DNA of 64,000 nt, from contig CANRLR010000007.1 of the NCBI GenBank assembly GCA_947631505.1, forward strand, positions 1 through 64,000, read 5' to 3'. This DNA comes from an uncultured Lachnospiraceae bacterium (GTDB lineage: Bacteria; Bacillota; Clostridia; Lachnospirales; Lachnospiraceae). Below the pieces are notes generated by a model that did no database searches, was not told where the DNA came from, and worked only from the letters and a program-made list of their open reading frames with translations. A program made the translations under genes and the position numbers. This document shows positions 38,045-47,323 of this stretch, in pieces (the first letter of the stretch is position 1; the number at the start of each line of letters is the position of its first letter).

Positions 38045-39118
38045 CTACTTTTCTTCTTTTGATGTTTTTGCTTTGGATTTCACTGCTGGTTTTTCTGCCG
38101 GTTCATCAACCTCATCAAACGTCTCCTGCTGCATACATTTTGCACGAACTGCTCTGTCCACCTCTTCAAAAACAGCCGGATTCTCTGCCAGATAGTTCTT
38201 TGCATTCTCCCTGCCCTGACCAATCCGTTCTCCATTATACGAATACCACGCACCGCTTTTCATAATGATATCGTGTTTCGCTGCCAGATCCAGCACATCA
38301 CCTTCTCTGGAAATACCTTTGCCGAACATAATATCAAACTCAGCTTCCTGAAATGGTGGTGCCACTTTATTTTTCACGACCTTAACACGGACACGGTTAC
38401 CAATCTTTTCTCCTGCCTGTGATAATGTCTCAATTCTTCTCACATCCAAACGAATGGAAGCATAGAACTTCAATGCACGGCCGCCCGTTGTTGTTTCAGG
38501 GTTTCCAAACATAACACCGATCTTTTCCCGAAGCTGATTAATAAAAATAACCGTACAATTTGACTTATTTATAACAGCGGTCAGTTTACGAAGTGCCTGA
38601 CTCATAAGACGTGCCTGCAGGCCCACATGAGAATCTCCCATATCACCATCAATTTCAGCCTTTGGAACAAGAGCCGCTACAGAATCTACAATTACAATAT
38701 CTACTGCTCCCGAACGGACCATCGTCTCCGTAATTTCCATTGCCTGTTCGCCACTGTCCGGCTGCGATATATAAAGCTCATCAATATTTACACCTATGTT
38801 CTTGGCATACACCGGATCAAGTGCATGTTCTGCATCAATAAATCCTGCAATTCCTCCCTGCTTCTGAACCTCTGCAACCATATGAAGTGCCACGGTTGTC
38901 TTACCGCTGGATTCCGGGCCATATACTTCAATAATACGTCCCTTCGGAATTCCCCCTACCCCTAAGGCCAGATCCAGACTGAGCGAGCCGGTCGGAACTG
39001 CTTCCACCTGCATCTTCGTTGTATCTCCCAGCTTCATAATGGAACCCTGTCCATATGCTTTTTCAATCTGTGCAATAGCAGATTCCAATGCCTTTAATTT
39101 ATTACTATCCTTTTCCAT
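38045..39118 (-). CDS. recA: recombinase RecA
   Basis: 357 residues. ATP-dependent strand exchange and LexA co-protease. Walker A is GPESSGKTT, Walker [11 protein letters not shown], loop L2 region [21 protein letters not shown], and the C-terminal acidic/lysine tail is variable. RBS AGGAGG. The promoter 39164-39192 carries a LexA-type box downstream of the -10. Confidence 0.98.
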   Translation of the reverse strand: MEKDSNKLKALESAIAQIEKAYGQGSIMKLGDTTKMQVEAVPTGSLSLDLALGVGGIPKGRIIEVYGPESSGKTTVALHMVAEVQKQGGIAGFIDAEHALDPVYAKNIGVNIDELYISQPDSGEQAMEITETMVRSGAVDIVIVDSVAALVPKAEIDGDMGDSHVGLQARLMSQALRKLTAVINKSNCTVIFINQLREKIGVMFGNPETTTGGRALKFYASIRLDVRRIETLSQAGEKIGNRVRVKVVKNKVAPPFQEAEFDIMFGKGISREGDVLDLAAKHDIIMKSGAWYSYNGERIGQGRENAKNYLAENPAVFEEVDRAVRAKCMQQETFDEVDEPAEKPAVKSKAKTSKEEK

Positions 39119-39139
39119 GAAAATAATCCTCCTGATTCT

Positions 39140-39153
39140 CGAACGAATGTTCT
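39140..39153 (-). promoter_or_regulatory. LexA (SOS) box of recA-recX
   Basis: CGAACGAATGTTCT matches the Gram-positive SOS palindrome CGAACNNNNGTTYG with one end mismatch. It lies between the -10 element and the ribosome site of recA. Confidence 0.75.
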
Positions 39154-39163
39154 GTATGTGTTT

Positions 39164-39192
39164 ATAGTATCTTATCTTTCCTCTGTTGTCAA
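39164..39192 (-). promoter_or_regulatory. recA promoter
   Basis: Minus strand: TTGACA, 17 bases, TACTAT. Confidence 0.65.
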
Positions 39193-39284
39193 CTATTTTT
39201 ACACAATTTCTTTTTTCCTGTTTCTTTTTTTATTATAAATGACATTCTATCAAAAGTCTATTGCTGTCTGAACGAAGCAGGAGG

Positions 39285-40850
39285 TCAGGAGTTATAGTAT
39301 CCCAAACGATATGTATTCTTTATTTTATATTTACTTCCTACTGTTATAACTGCACCGTCCCATGGATCAACTGCAATCAGATTATTTGCCGCCAATGCAT
39401 TTATGGCAGACACATTCTGATACCCCACAACCGTTACCCAATGCTGACTGGAATTCCCCGTCACATGAAGAATGCAGGGCTTTCCTGCCGCAATCTGTCC
39501 ATATGCTGCCTGTAACACCTGTAATTCGGAACAATAAGCATTCGTGGTATATCCGCCCTTACTCCAAACACAATCCACATTCGAGGAACTCAGCCAATAA
39601 GTATGCGGACTTGGCGTTGTTCCATGAACAATGGCATTACAATATGCCAATGCATAAGAGGCACATGCTTTTTTCTCCAGCGCAGTTCCTGTTGACTGAT
39701 GTCCGATCACATCAAGCAGACTCGAATTATACACAAGGGTCCGCGAAATCGAACCTCCTGGAATATATACGACAAATTTCCGGTCAACCACTGTAATTTC
39801 CGCTCCCAGACTATCCGTTATAACGATCCGATAATAATAGGAGCCAGCCGGCAATTTTCCAAAAGTCATCGCTGCATCAATCCCTTTTAGATCATAGCAG
39901 TTCGTTCCCGGTGAAACCTCCTTTTTCAGCACTGTCACACCATTTCCATTAACAATTCCTGCACATAAGGATTTTATTACATATCGGGAATTCACCATTC
40001 CTTTTAAAGGGAAAGAATGCCCAAAAGCAACGGATACCGGATATGTGGTACTGCCATCAGCAGCTGCCCCGGATTCCGGTTTTTCTGTCGTTACGAGCTG
40101 AAATTTCCATGCCTTATTATTCTTCCGTTTACTGCATTTAGCATTACCGCCCTCCACACAGAGATAACTTTTACTGCTCTCATTTTTTATGTACAAATAT
40201 TTGCCATCTGCCTCCATTGCCTGAAAAATCATTGCTTTATCTTTCGTATTCATAGGCTTTTGCAGCATGCCCGGCAGGTTCTTATTCTCACGATTTCCCA
40301 AGTACAATCCACTGTTTACATTTTTCAGACGAAACTTCTTGCCTCCGGCAGATTCCAGCTGCCAAACAAAAGAAGAAAAATCCATTCTGTTCTCCACCGT
40401 TATATTGGCATTTTTTTCAATCGAAGCTTTCGCCACCGTAAGTCCTTTTGCCGAAAGTCCCTTCGGTACGATATAATAATAGCCGGCTTTTTGCTTTATC
40501 ACATGATTGCAGGAAAAAAGATAAGTCTTTTTCTTCAATTTTACCTGAAGTTTTTTATATTTCTTTTTTGTTGTCCTGATACGGAGTGTATACCACCCCT
40601 TTTTGGACACAGCCCATTTTTTTGCTGATAAAGAAATGGTGGCTGCTTTCTTCCAGCTGCTGTTTTTCGTGGATTTTATCTTTCCGTAGCGGTACTGGAT
40701 CTTGCTTGTCGATGGAGACAGCATTTTTTTCTCGATCTGACGGATATATTCCGTATCTTTCACTGCCGCCTGGGAATTGATTGAAAAAAACAGTAAGCCT
40801 CCCAAAATGCTGAAAACAAATAATAAATGCTTTTGTATTTTTCGATTCAT
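39285..40850 (-). CDS. secreted C39-like cysteine peptidase domain protein with RICIN-like region
   Basis: 521 residues. Signal peptide (LLFVFSILGGLLFFSINSQAA) then a lysine-rich region (about 40-130) and a carbohydrate-binding-like segment with GLYLGNREN and YLYIKN...YLCVEGG. A beta-rich linker follows, and a C-terminal papain-like fold has Cys in KKACASYALAYCNAI, His in SSQHWVTVVGY and Asp in AVDPWDG. The fold suggests a peptidase or bacteriocin-maturation-like enzyme; the target is unknown. I start at the ATG at 40850 with AAGGAT upstream, 10 nt after the aminopeptidase stop. Longer in-frame starts lie inside the upstream gene and are unlikely. Confidence 0.7.
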   Translation of the reverse strand: MNRKIQKHLLFVFSILGGLLFFSINSQAAVKDTEYIRQIEKKMLSPSTSKIQYRYGKIKSTKNSSWKKAATISLSAKKWAVSKKGWYTLRIRTTKKKYKKLQVKLKKKTYLFSCNHVIKQKAGYYYIVPKGLSAKGLTVAKASIEKNANITVENRMDFSSFVWQLESAGGKKFRLKNVNSGLYLGNRENKNLPGMLQKPMNTKDKAMIFQAMEADGKYLYIKNESSKSYLCVEGGNAKCSKRKNNKAWKFQLVTTEKPESGAAADGSTTYPVSVAFGHSFPLKGMVNSRYVIKSLCAGIVNGNGVTVLKKEVSPGTNCYDLKGIDAAMTFGKLPAGSYYYRIVITDSLGAEITVVDRKFVVYIPGGSISRTLVYNSSLLDVIGHQSTGTALEKKACASYALAYCNAIVHGTTPSPHTYWLSSSNVDCVWSKGGYTTNAYCSELQVLQAAYGQIAAGKPCILHVTGNSSQHWVTVVGYQNVSAINALAANNLIAVDPWDGAVITVGSKYKIKNTYRLGYYNS

Positions 40851-40860
40851 ACGTTCATCC

Positions 40861-42246
40861 TTATCCAAAAATCTTCTCAAGAAATACGACATACCCTTTT
40901 TTCGTCTCATAAACATCTGCTTTACTTGTAATCTCCCATGGTGCATGCATATTCAGCACTGCCACACCACAATCAATTACATCCATTCCGTAAAGTGCCA
41001 TAATATAGGCAATCGTTCCACCGCCGCCAATGTCTACTTTTCCTAATTCTGCTGTCTGGTATGCCACCTTGGCATCTTTCAGTATACCGCGGATCCGTGC
41101 CATAAATTCAGCATTTGCATCATTGCTTCCGCTTTTGCCGCGGGAACCGGTAAATTTATTAAACACCATACCCCTTCCAAAATACGCTGCATTTTTCTTT
41201 TCGTATGCCGATGCATAGGTCGGATCAAATGCAGCACTGACATCGGATGAAAGCATTTTTGAATTTGCCAGACATCTTCGCAAGGCAAGGTCCGAATACT
41301 GATCGGCACAGGACAATACTTCTGCCACTGTATTTTCAAATACCTGCGAACGCATACCAGTAGCCCCCACACTGCCGATTTCTTCTTTATCCACCAGCAG
41401 ACAACAGGTTGTATATTCGGTATTCTCGACTTCTAACATTGCCAGCAGGGAAGTATAGGCACATACTCTGTCATCCTGTCCATATGCCATGATCATACTG
41501 CCATCAAAACCGGACTCTCTCGCTCTTCCAGCCGGAACAACTTCTAATTCCGCAGAAAGAAAATCTTCTTCCTCGATATCATATTTTTCTTTCAAAATGG
41601 AAAGCACATTTTTTGCCACGGCATCCTTTTCTTCCCCTTTTAACGGCCGGCTGCCAACAAGAATATCCAATGCTTCTCCCTCGATTACAGCATCTGCCTT
41701 TTTCTCCATTCTCTCATGTGCCAGATGTATCAGTAAGTCTGTCACACAGAACACCGGATCATTCTCCTCTTCTCCCATACACACTTCCACCACTTCACCA
41801 CTATTCTTCACAATGACACCATGAATGGCCAGCGGAAGTGTCACCCATTGATATTTTTTTATTCCTCCATAATAATGAGTATCAAGATATGCCAGCTCTG
41901 TATCCTCATAGAGCGGATTCTGTTTAATATCCATACGCGGCGAGTCAATATGCGCACCTAAAATTGCCATTCCTTTTTCCATTGGCTGTTTTCCGATCTG
42001 GAATAAGGCAATTGATTTTTTCATATGAACGGAATAAATCTTATCACCCGCCTTCAGGCTTCTGCCTTCTTTCCGAATATCCTGCAAATTTTGATATCCC
42101 GCCTGTTCCGCCATAACAACAGCTTCCCTCACACATTCCCGCTCCGTTTTTCCCCTGTCCAGAAACTTCCGGTAGTCGTGATTCAGTTTCTCCATTTCTT
42201 TTATCTCTTTTTTAGTATACTCTTTCCAAACGTTTTTTCTTTCCAT
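40861..42246 (-). CDS. M18 family aminopeptidase
   Basis: 461 residues, dinuclear-zinc aspartyl aminopeptidase family. Ligand-bearing motifs: GAHIDSPRMD (His), GQDDR (bridging Asp), DKEEIGSVGATG (Glu pair), and NMHAPWE near the C-terminus (His). Full length for the clostridial group. It removes N-terminal residues in the cytoplasm. RBS AAGGG upstream. Followed directly by the secreted C39-like gene. Confidence 0.92.
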   Translation of the reverse strand: MERKNVWKEYTKKEIKEMEKLNHDYRKFLDRGKTERECVREAVVMAEQAGYQNLQDIRKEGRSLKAGDKIYSVHMKKSIALFQIGKQPMEKGMAILGAHIDSPRMDIKQNPLYEDTELAYLDTHYYGGIKKYQWVTLPLAIHGVIVKNSGEVVEVCMGEEENDPVFCVTDLLIHLAHERMEKKADAVIEGEALDILVGSRPLKGEEKDAVAKNVLSILKEKYDIEEEDFLSAELEVVPAGRARESGFDGSMIMAYGQDDRVCAYTSLLAMLEVENTEYTTCCLLVDKEEIGSVGATGMRSQVFENTVAEVLSCADQYSDLALRRCLANSKMLSSDVSAAFDPTYASAYEKKNAAYFGRGMVFNKFTGSRGKSGSNDANAEFMARIRGILKDAKVAYQTAELGKVDIGGGGTIAYIMALYGMDVIDCGVAVLNMHAPWEITSKADVYETKKGYVVFLEKIFG

Positions 42247-42289
42247 TTTTCTTTTTCCCTTTCTAAATTCATCTCATCAGCACGATATG

Positions 42290-42532
42290 TCAAACAATAT
42301 CTTCTTCATCAAATTCTACTACAACATAAAATCCTTTGTCATTGTGTTTTATTTCTCTCACAATTCCGTGATTCGATTTTAAACGCTCCCGAAATACATA
42401 ATTCCCCGACATGGCAACAGCAGGATTAATTACATAATAATAAGCGCTGGGCAGCACACCTTCTGTAATACTCACCTCTTCGCCCTCCCTTACCAGATTC
42501 TCCCGCTCCATTTTAAATTCCATCAATCTCAT
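42290..42532 (-). CDS. small conserved-looking protein, unknown function
   Basis: 80 residues, acidic C-terminus (VVVEFDEEDIV), no signal or membrane span. A strong ribosome site (GGAGG, spacing about 7) and a position 39 nt after truA support a real gene. No family recognised; a regulatory or RNA-binding beta fold is possible but not supported. Confidence 0.65.
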   Translation of the reverse strand: MRLMEFKMERENLVREGEEVSITEGVLPSAYYYVINPAVAMSGNYVFRERLKSNHGIVREIKHNDKGFYVVVEFDEEDIV

Positions 42533-42571
42533 TGCAATCCTCCATTCCAGAACGTCAGACTAACGGTTTCT

Positions 42572-43312
42572 CTAATCGTACAATACTTTTCTTAACATCA
42601 ACCCCTGTGCCGGTGCCGTCTGCCCCGCCTGCTGCCGGTCCCCGCTCAGCAGTATTTCCGGTATCGAATCTGCTTCCCTCTCTCCCGTTCCAATTTCCAC
42701 AAGGGTTCCCGTAAGAATCCGTACCATATTATACAAAAAACCATTGCCGGTAAAACGAATAAAAATATCCTTTTCTTCCTCCCGAATCTCAATGGCATCC
42801 ATTCGTCGAACCGTCGATTTCTTTTTCGAAGCTTTTGTACAGAAGCCTTTGAAATCATGCTGCCCTATCAACTGTTCTGCGGCAAGCTTCATTTTTTCCA
42901 CATCCAGTTCTTTATCCATATGCCACGCATATCTGCGGTGAAATACGTCCTGACAATCCCTTTTCAGCAGCCGGTATTCATATACTTTTCCAATGGCATT
43001 CAGTCTGCTATGAAACCGTTCACCCGCTTCCTTTACTTCCATTATCCGTATATCCTCTGGCAAATATTCATTCATTTTACTCTGCAGCCATCCGGTTTCA
43101 TAAGATTCATTCAAATGTACATTTGCCACCTGTTCATACGCATGTACACCCGCGTCCGTTCTTCCCGCACCGACAAACTCCACCGGATATCCCATTGTTC
43201 GGGAAAGAACAGCTTCCACACGTCCCTGAATCGTATCTGTACTGCCTTTCTGACGCTGCCATCCTTTATAACGCGTTCCATCATATTGTATTTTCATTCG
43301 ATAATTGCTCAA
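42572..43312 (-). CDS. truA: tRNA pseudouridine(38-40) synthase
   Basis: 246 residues. Modifies U38-U40 in the anticodon stem of many tRNAs. Catalytic D53 is in GAGRTDAGVHA; RFTGNGFLYNMVR and the C-terminal APAQGL segment are also typical. The start is probably the TTG at 43312: GGGGAG lies eight bases before it and the preceding gene's stop overlaps it (TTGA). The ATG five codons in is an alternative. Confidence 0.93.
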   Translation of the reverse strand: MSNYRMKIQYDGTRYKGWQRQKGSTDTIQGRVEAVLSRTMGYPVEFVGAGRTDAGVHAYEQVANVHLNESYETGWLQSKMNEYLPEDIRIMEVKEAGERFHSRLNAIGKVYEYRLLKRDCQDVFHRRYAWHMDKELDVEKMKLAAEQLIGQHDFKGFCTKASKKKSTVRRMDAIEIREEEKDIFIRFTGNGFLYNMVRILTGTLVEIGTGEREADSIPEILLSGDRQQAGQTAPAQGLMLRKVLYD

Positions 43313-43818
43313 AATCGTTCTCCCCGGTCACTTTCATATTTACTTCGGATTTTCAATTCTGACAAAATGAATTCGTAACTATCTGTGCTGCCCTCAATCG
43401 GCAGATCTAAACTAACTGCAATGTTATTTAACATAAATTCATCCATATCATCTTTCATTTCTTCCAATAATTTTATTTTTTCCTGATATGTCTCTGCATC
43501 AAAAAATGTAATCAGCTTCTGTATTCTCGGGTCTTCCGTCTCTTCGGCCGGATCAGTCACTCTCCCCTTTGAAATTCTCGGCTGCTTGTCCGGCAGATCA
43601 TCTTTCTTTTCAATCTGCTTTCTCCCTACCAAAGGTAAATCTTTAAATTCTCTGACGTATTCTGCAAAAAATTGTTTTTTTTCCATTACATAATGTTCGT
43701 ATGGCTCCACCAATTCCTGATAACAGATTACTTCCTGATATGTAGGTTTCGTCTGTGCCCGTACAATAATCTGAACTGGCTGTCCAGTGCTTTTGTGATA
43801 AAAAATTCTGTTTGTCAT
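43309..43818 (-). CDS. uncharacterised protein upstream of truA
   Basis: 169 residues, soluble and charged. The central part is rich in Lys/Asp, and the C-terminal part (FFDAETYQEKIKLLEEM ... LNNIAVSLDLPIEG) looks helical. No catalytic motif recognised. It is the first gene of the unit with truA, sharing a 4-nt overlap, under the promoter at 43875-43903. RBS AAAGGAGC. Its tie to truA suggests nothing firm about function. Confidence 0.7.
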   Translation of the reverse strand: MTNRIFYHKSTGQPVQIIVRAQTKPTYQEVICYQELVEPYEHYVMEKKQFFAEYVREFKDLPLVGRKQIEKKDDLPDKQPRISKGRVTDPAEETEDPRIQKLITFFDAETYQEKIKLLEEMKDDMDEFMLNNIAVSLDLPIEGSTDSYEFILSELKIRSKYESDRGERF

Positions 43819-43874
43819 AACACAGCGCTCCTTTTTTTACTTTCTGAGAATAAGACATCAACTGTCTCCCTTTT

Positions 43875-43903
43875 ATCATAGCACTCTTTCACAAAAGGTA
43901 CAA
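43875..43903 (-). promoter_or_regulatory. promoter of the 43.8-kb unit
   Basis: Minus strand: TTGTAC, 17 bases, TATGAT. Confidence 0.55.
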
Positions 43904-43991
43904 ATAAAAAATTCCTTTCGTCTATGTCAATTATTCGTCAGCACCCCTATTTCAATGAAAGAAGCATACAAAGAATTATCAGACAGCAAAA

Positions 43992-44021
43992 AAACGGCAT
44001 AGCCTCAAAGCTATGCCGTTT
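43992..44021 (-). terminator. strong terminator of FN3 gene 1
   Basis: A perfect 12-bp stem (AAACGGCATAGC with its complement), six-base loop, then seven T on the minus strand. Confidence 0.9.
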
Positions 44022-44060
44022 CTCAAAGTATTTTAGCAATACTCCTTAATCAGTCCTTCA

Positions 44061-45290
44061 TCATACAGAACCCTGACTTACGATTCCGCTCTTCACAGTC
44101 TTTTTACCGACTTTGGTCAGATATTCTACTTTTACATAATAAGCTTTCTTCTTAGAAAGTTTTTTCTTACCGTATTTGGTAATGGTATAACTGCTCTTTT
44201 TCTTGCTTACTTTCTTACATTTCTTAAATCCGCGATCCGATTTTGTGGAAACATAAACATTATATCCCGAAGCCCCTGTTACCTTTTTCCATTTAACGGT
44301 AATCTTCTTTCTGTTCTTCGAACGCTTTGCTGTCACTTTGCTGGATATCGCATTGTAGGAATATCCTGACCATGGTCCGTATACATAACCATTGCCGACT
44401 TTAATGTATGCTCTTACACGAGTTCTTGTAAACTGTCCCTTTTTAAATGGAGATACACTTCCGGATGTTCCATTTGCTGTATTCGTGTAAATAGCCTTTC
44501 CCTTACTGTTCAATACCTGATACTGATATCCATCGGCATTGTTTATACCAGACCATCTAAAATCTGCTGTTCTGGAATATGTCCAGTAATAAGACAATGC
44601 GATCAGTGCCACCTTTGCCGGAGCTGTTCTCATTTCTCTTCGAACATACTCATTACTTGTTGCTGTAAAACCAGTTATATTCTTTGCATTCGCAATGACA
44701 AAATAATCTGCTGCAAAAGATGCACTCAAGCCGGAGATCTTTAAGCTGGTTGCTGTTGTTGTAGCTACCGGTGTGTAATTATTATATGAGTTATATTTAT
44801 ATACCGTATAGCTCTGTGCCCCTGCCAATGCATTCCATGCGATAGTAATCGTATTGGACGTCGCCCCTGTCTGACGAAGGTTCTGTACCGTACCCAGTTC
44901 AGGAAGTGTCGCAATACGTCCAGATGTACTTTCTCCAAGAACTACGGCTTCATCATCCCAATAACAACTATTCTCTGTCTTTGCTACAATCTTCACATAG
45001 TATACAGAATTTGGAGCCAGACCATCTAAAGTATATGTACAATCATTTCCCCAGAAATCATCGTCTGCCTTGCCCCAGTTGACATTATCGACACTGATGT
45101 ACACTTCATAGTGTCCTACCCCTGTTGAGCCAAGACAAGGATTCCACTGAATCCTGGCTGATTTAGTACCGGCTCCTATCTGCTTGATATTGCCATTCCA
45201 TGTAGCTGCCTTACTGTCTGTTCCACCTGCAAATAATACACCCAGTGCCAGCGTAAATAATGCAAGCATCAATTTTAAACTTTTTTTCAT
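44061..45290 (-). CDS. secreted fibronectin type III repeat protein, copy 1
   Basis: 409 residues. Signal peptide MKKSLKLMLALFTLALGVLFA, then four FN3-like repeats (about 30-125, 130-220, 225-315 and 318-405) recognised by patterns such as ARIQWNP, ITIAWNALAGAQSYTVYKY and ITVKWKKVTGASGYNVY. The last repeat is extremely lysine-rich, which suggests binding to anionic wall polymers. No enzyme domain. The C-terminal 130 residues are identical to copy 2 at 47596-48831, while the N-terminal repeats differ. RBS AAGGAG; own promoter and terminator. Confidence 0.8.
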   Translation of the reverse strand: MKKSLKLMLALFTLALGVLFAGGTDSKAATWNGNIKQIGAGTKSARIQWNPCLGSTGVGHYEVYISVDNVNWGKADDDFWGNDCTYTLDGLAPNSVYYVKIVAKTENSCYWDDEAVVLGESTSGRIATLPELGTVQNLRQTGATSNTITIAWNALAGAQSYTVYKYNSYNNYTPVATTTATSLKISGLSASFAADYFVIANAKNITGFTATSNEYVRREMRTAPAKVALIALSYYWTYSRTADFRWSGINNADGYQYQVLNSKGKAIYTNTANGTSGSVSPFKKGQFTRTRVRAYIKVGNGYVYGPWSGYSYNAISSKVTAKRSKNRKKITVKWKKVTGASGYNVYVSTKSDRGFKKCKKVSKKKSSYTITKYGKKKLSKKKAYYVKVEYLTKVGKKTVKSGIVSQGSV

Positions 45291-45332
45291 ATTATTCTCC
45301 TTTTTATTAAAATTGTTTATTACATCACCATA

Positions 45333-45361
45333 ATCTTATTCCTAAAATCAAATCTTGTCAA
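45333..45361 (-). promoter_or_regulatory. promoter of FN3 gene 1
   Basis: Minus strand: TTGACA, 17 bases, TAAGAT. The -35 and most of the spacer are shared with the FN3 gene 2 promoter, so the promoter was duplicated with the gene. Confidence 0.65.
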
Positions 45362-45469
45362 CAATTATTTTCTTTCAACAGCATGATTAATTTGACATGA
45401 CCAGTTAGCAAATTATCCCACTCCCCATAAATCAATATTGGCAGCTTTTTAACGGAAATGTATCCGTCG

Positions 45470-46987
45470 TCACTCCGTACCGGCAAGAGACAAGCCTTTA
45501 TCATCAAGGACATATACCTTGTCACAGACTTCTTTCAAAAATTTCCTGTCATGAGAAACGCTAATAATAGCACCGCCGAAACGATTTAACGCTGCCCTGA
45601 CAACGGGGCATGAAAGCGGACTGAAATTTCTGGTAGGCTCGTCAAGAAGAAGCACATTTGATCCGTGAAGTATCATATCAAGAAACAGTATTTTTGCCTG
45701 CTGACCGCAGCTTAGATTACCGATTTTTTCCGACATTTCTTCGCGTGTGAATTTCATGCTTCCCATAAAAGTTCTTACCTTTGTCATTTCATCTTTAGTG
45801 TAATTTTCCGCCAAATATTCAATCGGTGTTTTTTCAAAATCAAGCATATCGGAATAATGCTGAGGCATAAAGGCGGTGTTAATATCTTTTCGTGTCCTAA
45901 GTTCATTCCATAAACAAGCAAGAAGCGTTGATTTTCCGACGCCGTTTCGGCCCGTTATACCGATATGCTCATTTCCCGAAACCCTAAGATTGATATTCCG
46001 AGCCAAAATCCGCTCACCGATGCACAGTTGGCCGCATGAATAATTAAGAACGGTCTTGCCGTTCGGCAATCGAATATTTTCGTCGAATTTAGCTAAAATT
46101 GCGTCTTCTTCCAGTGGAAATTCCTCAAACATCTCCTTTTCTCTGTCAAATCGCTTGCCCATGGAAATAACCGAGTGCATTTTCTTTTTCAAAAGCCTTG
46201 CACCGCTCGGATCCTGTCTTGAAATAGCTTCCTGCCTATGGTCAACGCGGTTATAAATCTGTCTCCATCTTTCCATCTGTTTCTTATGGTTCTCCCGCTG
46301 CTTTTTGGCGACTTGCTCTTGATGTTCAAAGCTGCTGCGCCTGTTGGAAAGATAATCACGGTATGAACAGTGCACCGCGGATATACGACACTGTGTCTTT
46401 CCTAAAAGCTGCTCCATATGAATGATTACATTTGCCGTATTTTCAATAAGCGTCTCATCGTGAGATACATAAAGAATTGGTATTCTGCTTTCCAAAATAA
46501 ATCTTTCGAGCCATTGAAGCGTTTGAATGTCCAGATCATTTGTAGGTTCATCAAGAAGCAGAATGTCAGGTTCTTCCATAAGCAGCTTGGCGATCTGTAC
46601 CTTTACTCTCTCACCTCCCGAAAGAGTCCCTAGCTTACGGTCAGACATTATAAGATCTAATGACAGACCAAGCTTTGCGAGTATATCCATATACATATAA
46701 TACTCTGCACTTTCAAAATATTCCATCAGTGAAAGGACTTGATCTTCTTTAGTCATTGTCTGAGGAAGATAGGAAACTTTACCCCTTGTAATTACATCGC
46801 CAGAGCAGCTGCTGTATTCCTCTGTTAGATTTGGATTATATACATATTTTAAAAGTGTTGATTTTCCATTACCCTCTTCACCTATTATAGCTGCTTTCTC
46901 ACCGCTTTTTAGTGTAAAGTTAAATTCATCTGCAATACACCGTCCATCTTTTTTGAGATAAATTGTTACATTTCTTAATTCCAGCAT
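45470..46987 (-). CDS. ABC-F ribosomal-protection protein, Lsa/Vga-like
   Basis: 505 residues, two ABC domains with no membrane segments. NBD1: Walker A GEEGNGKST, signature LSGGERVKVQIAK, Walker B ILLLDEPTNDLD. A basic interdomain linker (about 200-290: KKQRENHKKQMERWRQIYNR) would reach the peptidyl transferase centre. NBD2: GRNGVGKST, LSCGQQAK, and LLLDEPTRNFSPLS, the last typical of the Lsa/Vga/Sal group. Family members displace lincosamides, pleuromutilins and streptogramin A from ribosomes; which drug this one acts on cannot be told. Start is the ATG at 46987 with GGGGAGG. An in-frame ATG at 47035 lies in the terminator hairpin. Expression is predicted to be attenuated (see 47004-47300). 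Confidence 0.88.
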   Translation of the reverse strand: MLELRNVTIYLKKDGRCIADEFNFTLKSGEKAAIIGEEGNGKSTLLKYVYNPNLTEEYSSCSGDVITRGKVSYLPQTMTKEDQVLSLMEYFESAEYYMYMDILAKLGLSLDLIMSDRKLGTLSGGERVKVQIAKLLMEEPDILLLDEPTNDLDIQTLQWLERFILESRIPILYVSHDETLIENTANVIIHMEQLLGKTQCRISAVHCSYRDYLSNRRSSFEHQEQVAKKQRENHKKQMERWRQIYNRVDHRQEAISRQDPSGARLLKKKMHSVISMGKRFDREKEMFEEFPLEEDAILAKFDENIRLPNGKTVLNYSCGQLCIGERILARNINLRVSGNEHIGITGRNGVGKSTLLACLWNELRTRKDINTAFMPQHYSDMLDFEKTPIEYLAENYTKDEMTKVRTFMGSMKFTREEMSEKIGNLSCGQQAKILFLDMILHGSNVLLLDEPTRNFSPLSCPVVRAALNRFGGAIISVSHDRKFLKEVCDKVYVLDDKGLSLAGTE

Positions 46988-47003
46988 ATAAAATCCTCCC
47001 CAT

Positions 47004-47057
47004 AAAAAATAGTTCCGTTTTCGATAACGAATCATAACGCCTCAAAAATGGAACTAT
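47004..47057 (-). promoter_or_regulatory. attenuator: terminator hairpin before the ABC-F gene
   Basis: On the minus strand ATAGTTCC and TTTT pair with AAAA and GGAACTAT (stem about 16 bp, one mismatch), followed by six T (47004-47009), immediately before the ribosome site. The descending arm (47010-47033) can instead pair with 47195-47220 through three helices: 11 bp (GATAGCGAATC with GATTCGTTATC), 4 bp and 6 bp (TAGTTC with GAACTA). The two folds exclude each other. Confidence 0.8.
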
Positions 47058-47194
47058 CTATTGTACATTTCTATTTTATATGCTGATAAAAAGATATAAA
47101 AAGTACAACAAATGATTGATTGCCTAAACAAGCAAGTAATCCAAATTCCAACAGCAAAATAGGTCTGATATAACAAAATAATAACAGACACTGC

Positions 47195-47220
47195 GATTCG
47201 CTATCTTAGAAATTGAACTA
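47195..47220 (-). promoter_or_regulatory. 5' half of the antiterminator
   Basis: Minus strand TAGTTC, TTTC and GATAGCGAATC lie directly after the leader ORF and pair with 47010-47033. The stop codon of the leader ORF is part of this segment, so a ribosome there would cover it. Confidence 0.7.
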
Positions 47221-47232
47221 CCTAATAATCAT
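47218..47232 (-). CDS. leader peptide of four residues (M-I-I-R)
   Basis: ATG-ATT-ATT-AGG-TAG is preceded at seven bases by AGAGGAG, about 40 nt after the promoter -10. The size and place fit the very short leader ORFs that control erm, msr and other ABC-F genes through drug-induced ribosome stalling. Too short for any homology test. Confidence 0.6.
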   Translation of the reverse strand: MIIR

Positions 47233-47271
47233 CGTTGCACTCCTCTTTATAATTTTATTATAATTTTAAGC

Positions 47272-47300
47272 ATTATACCACAGGTTTAAGATTTTGTCAA
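47272..47300 (-). promoter_or_regulatory. promoter of the ABC-F gene
   Basis: Minus strand: TTGACA, 17 bases, TATAAT, fully consensus. Confidence 0.85.
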
Positions 47301-47323
47301 GTACAGTTATACGCATGCGTAAA

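Noticed and set aside
42533..42571. A sixth copy of the modular element before the 80-residue gene (GGAATGGAGG is present)
   Set aside because: Only the ribosome-site words match; neither stem 1 nor the GTGTGAAA end is found.
43309..43818. Calling the gene upstream of truA an energy-coupling transporter part, as such genes often precede truA
   Set aside because: The protein is soluble and charged, with no Walker motifs or membrane helices.
46988..47035. ATG at 47035 as start of the ABC-F gene
   Set aside because: The extra 16 codons lie in the terminator hairpin and include the Shine-Dalgarno of the ATG at 46987.
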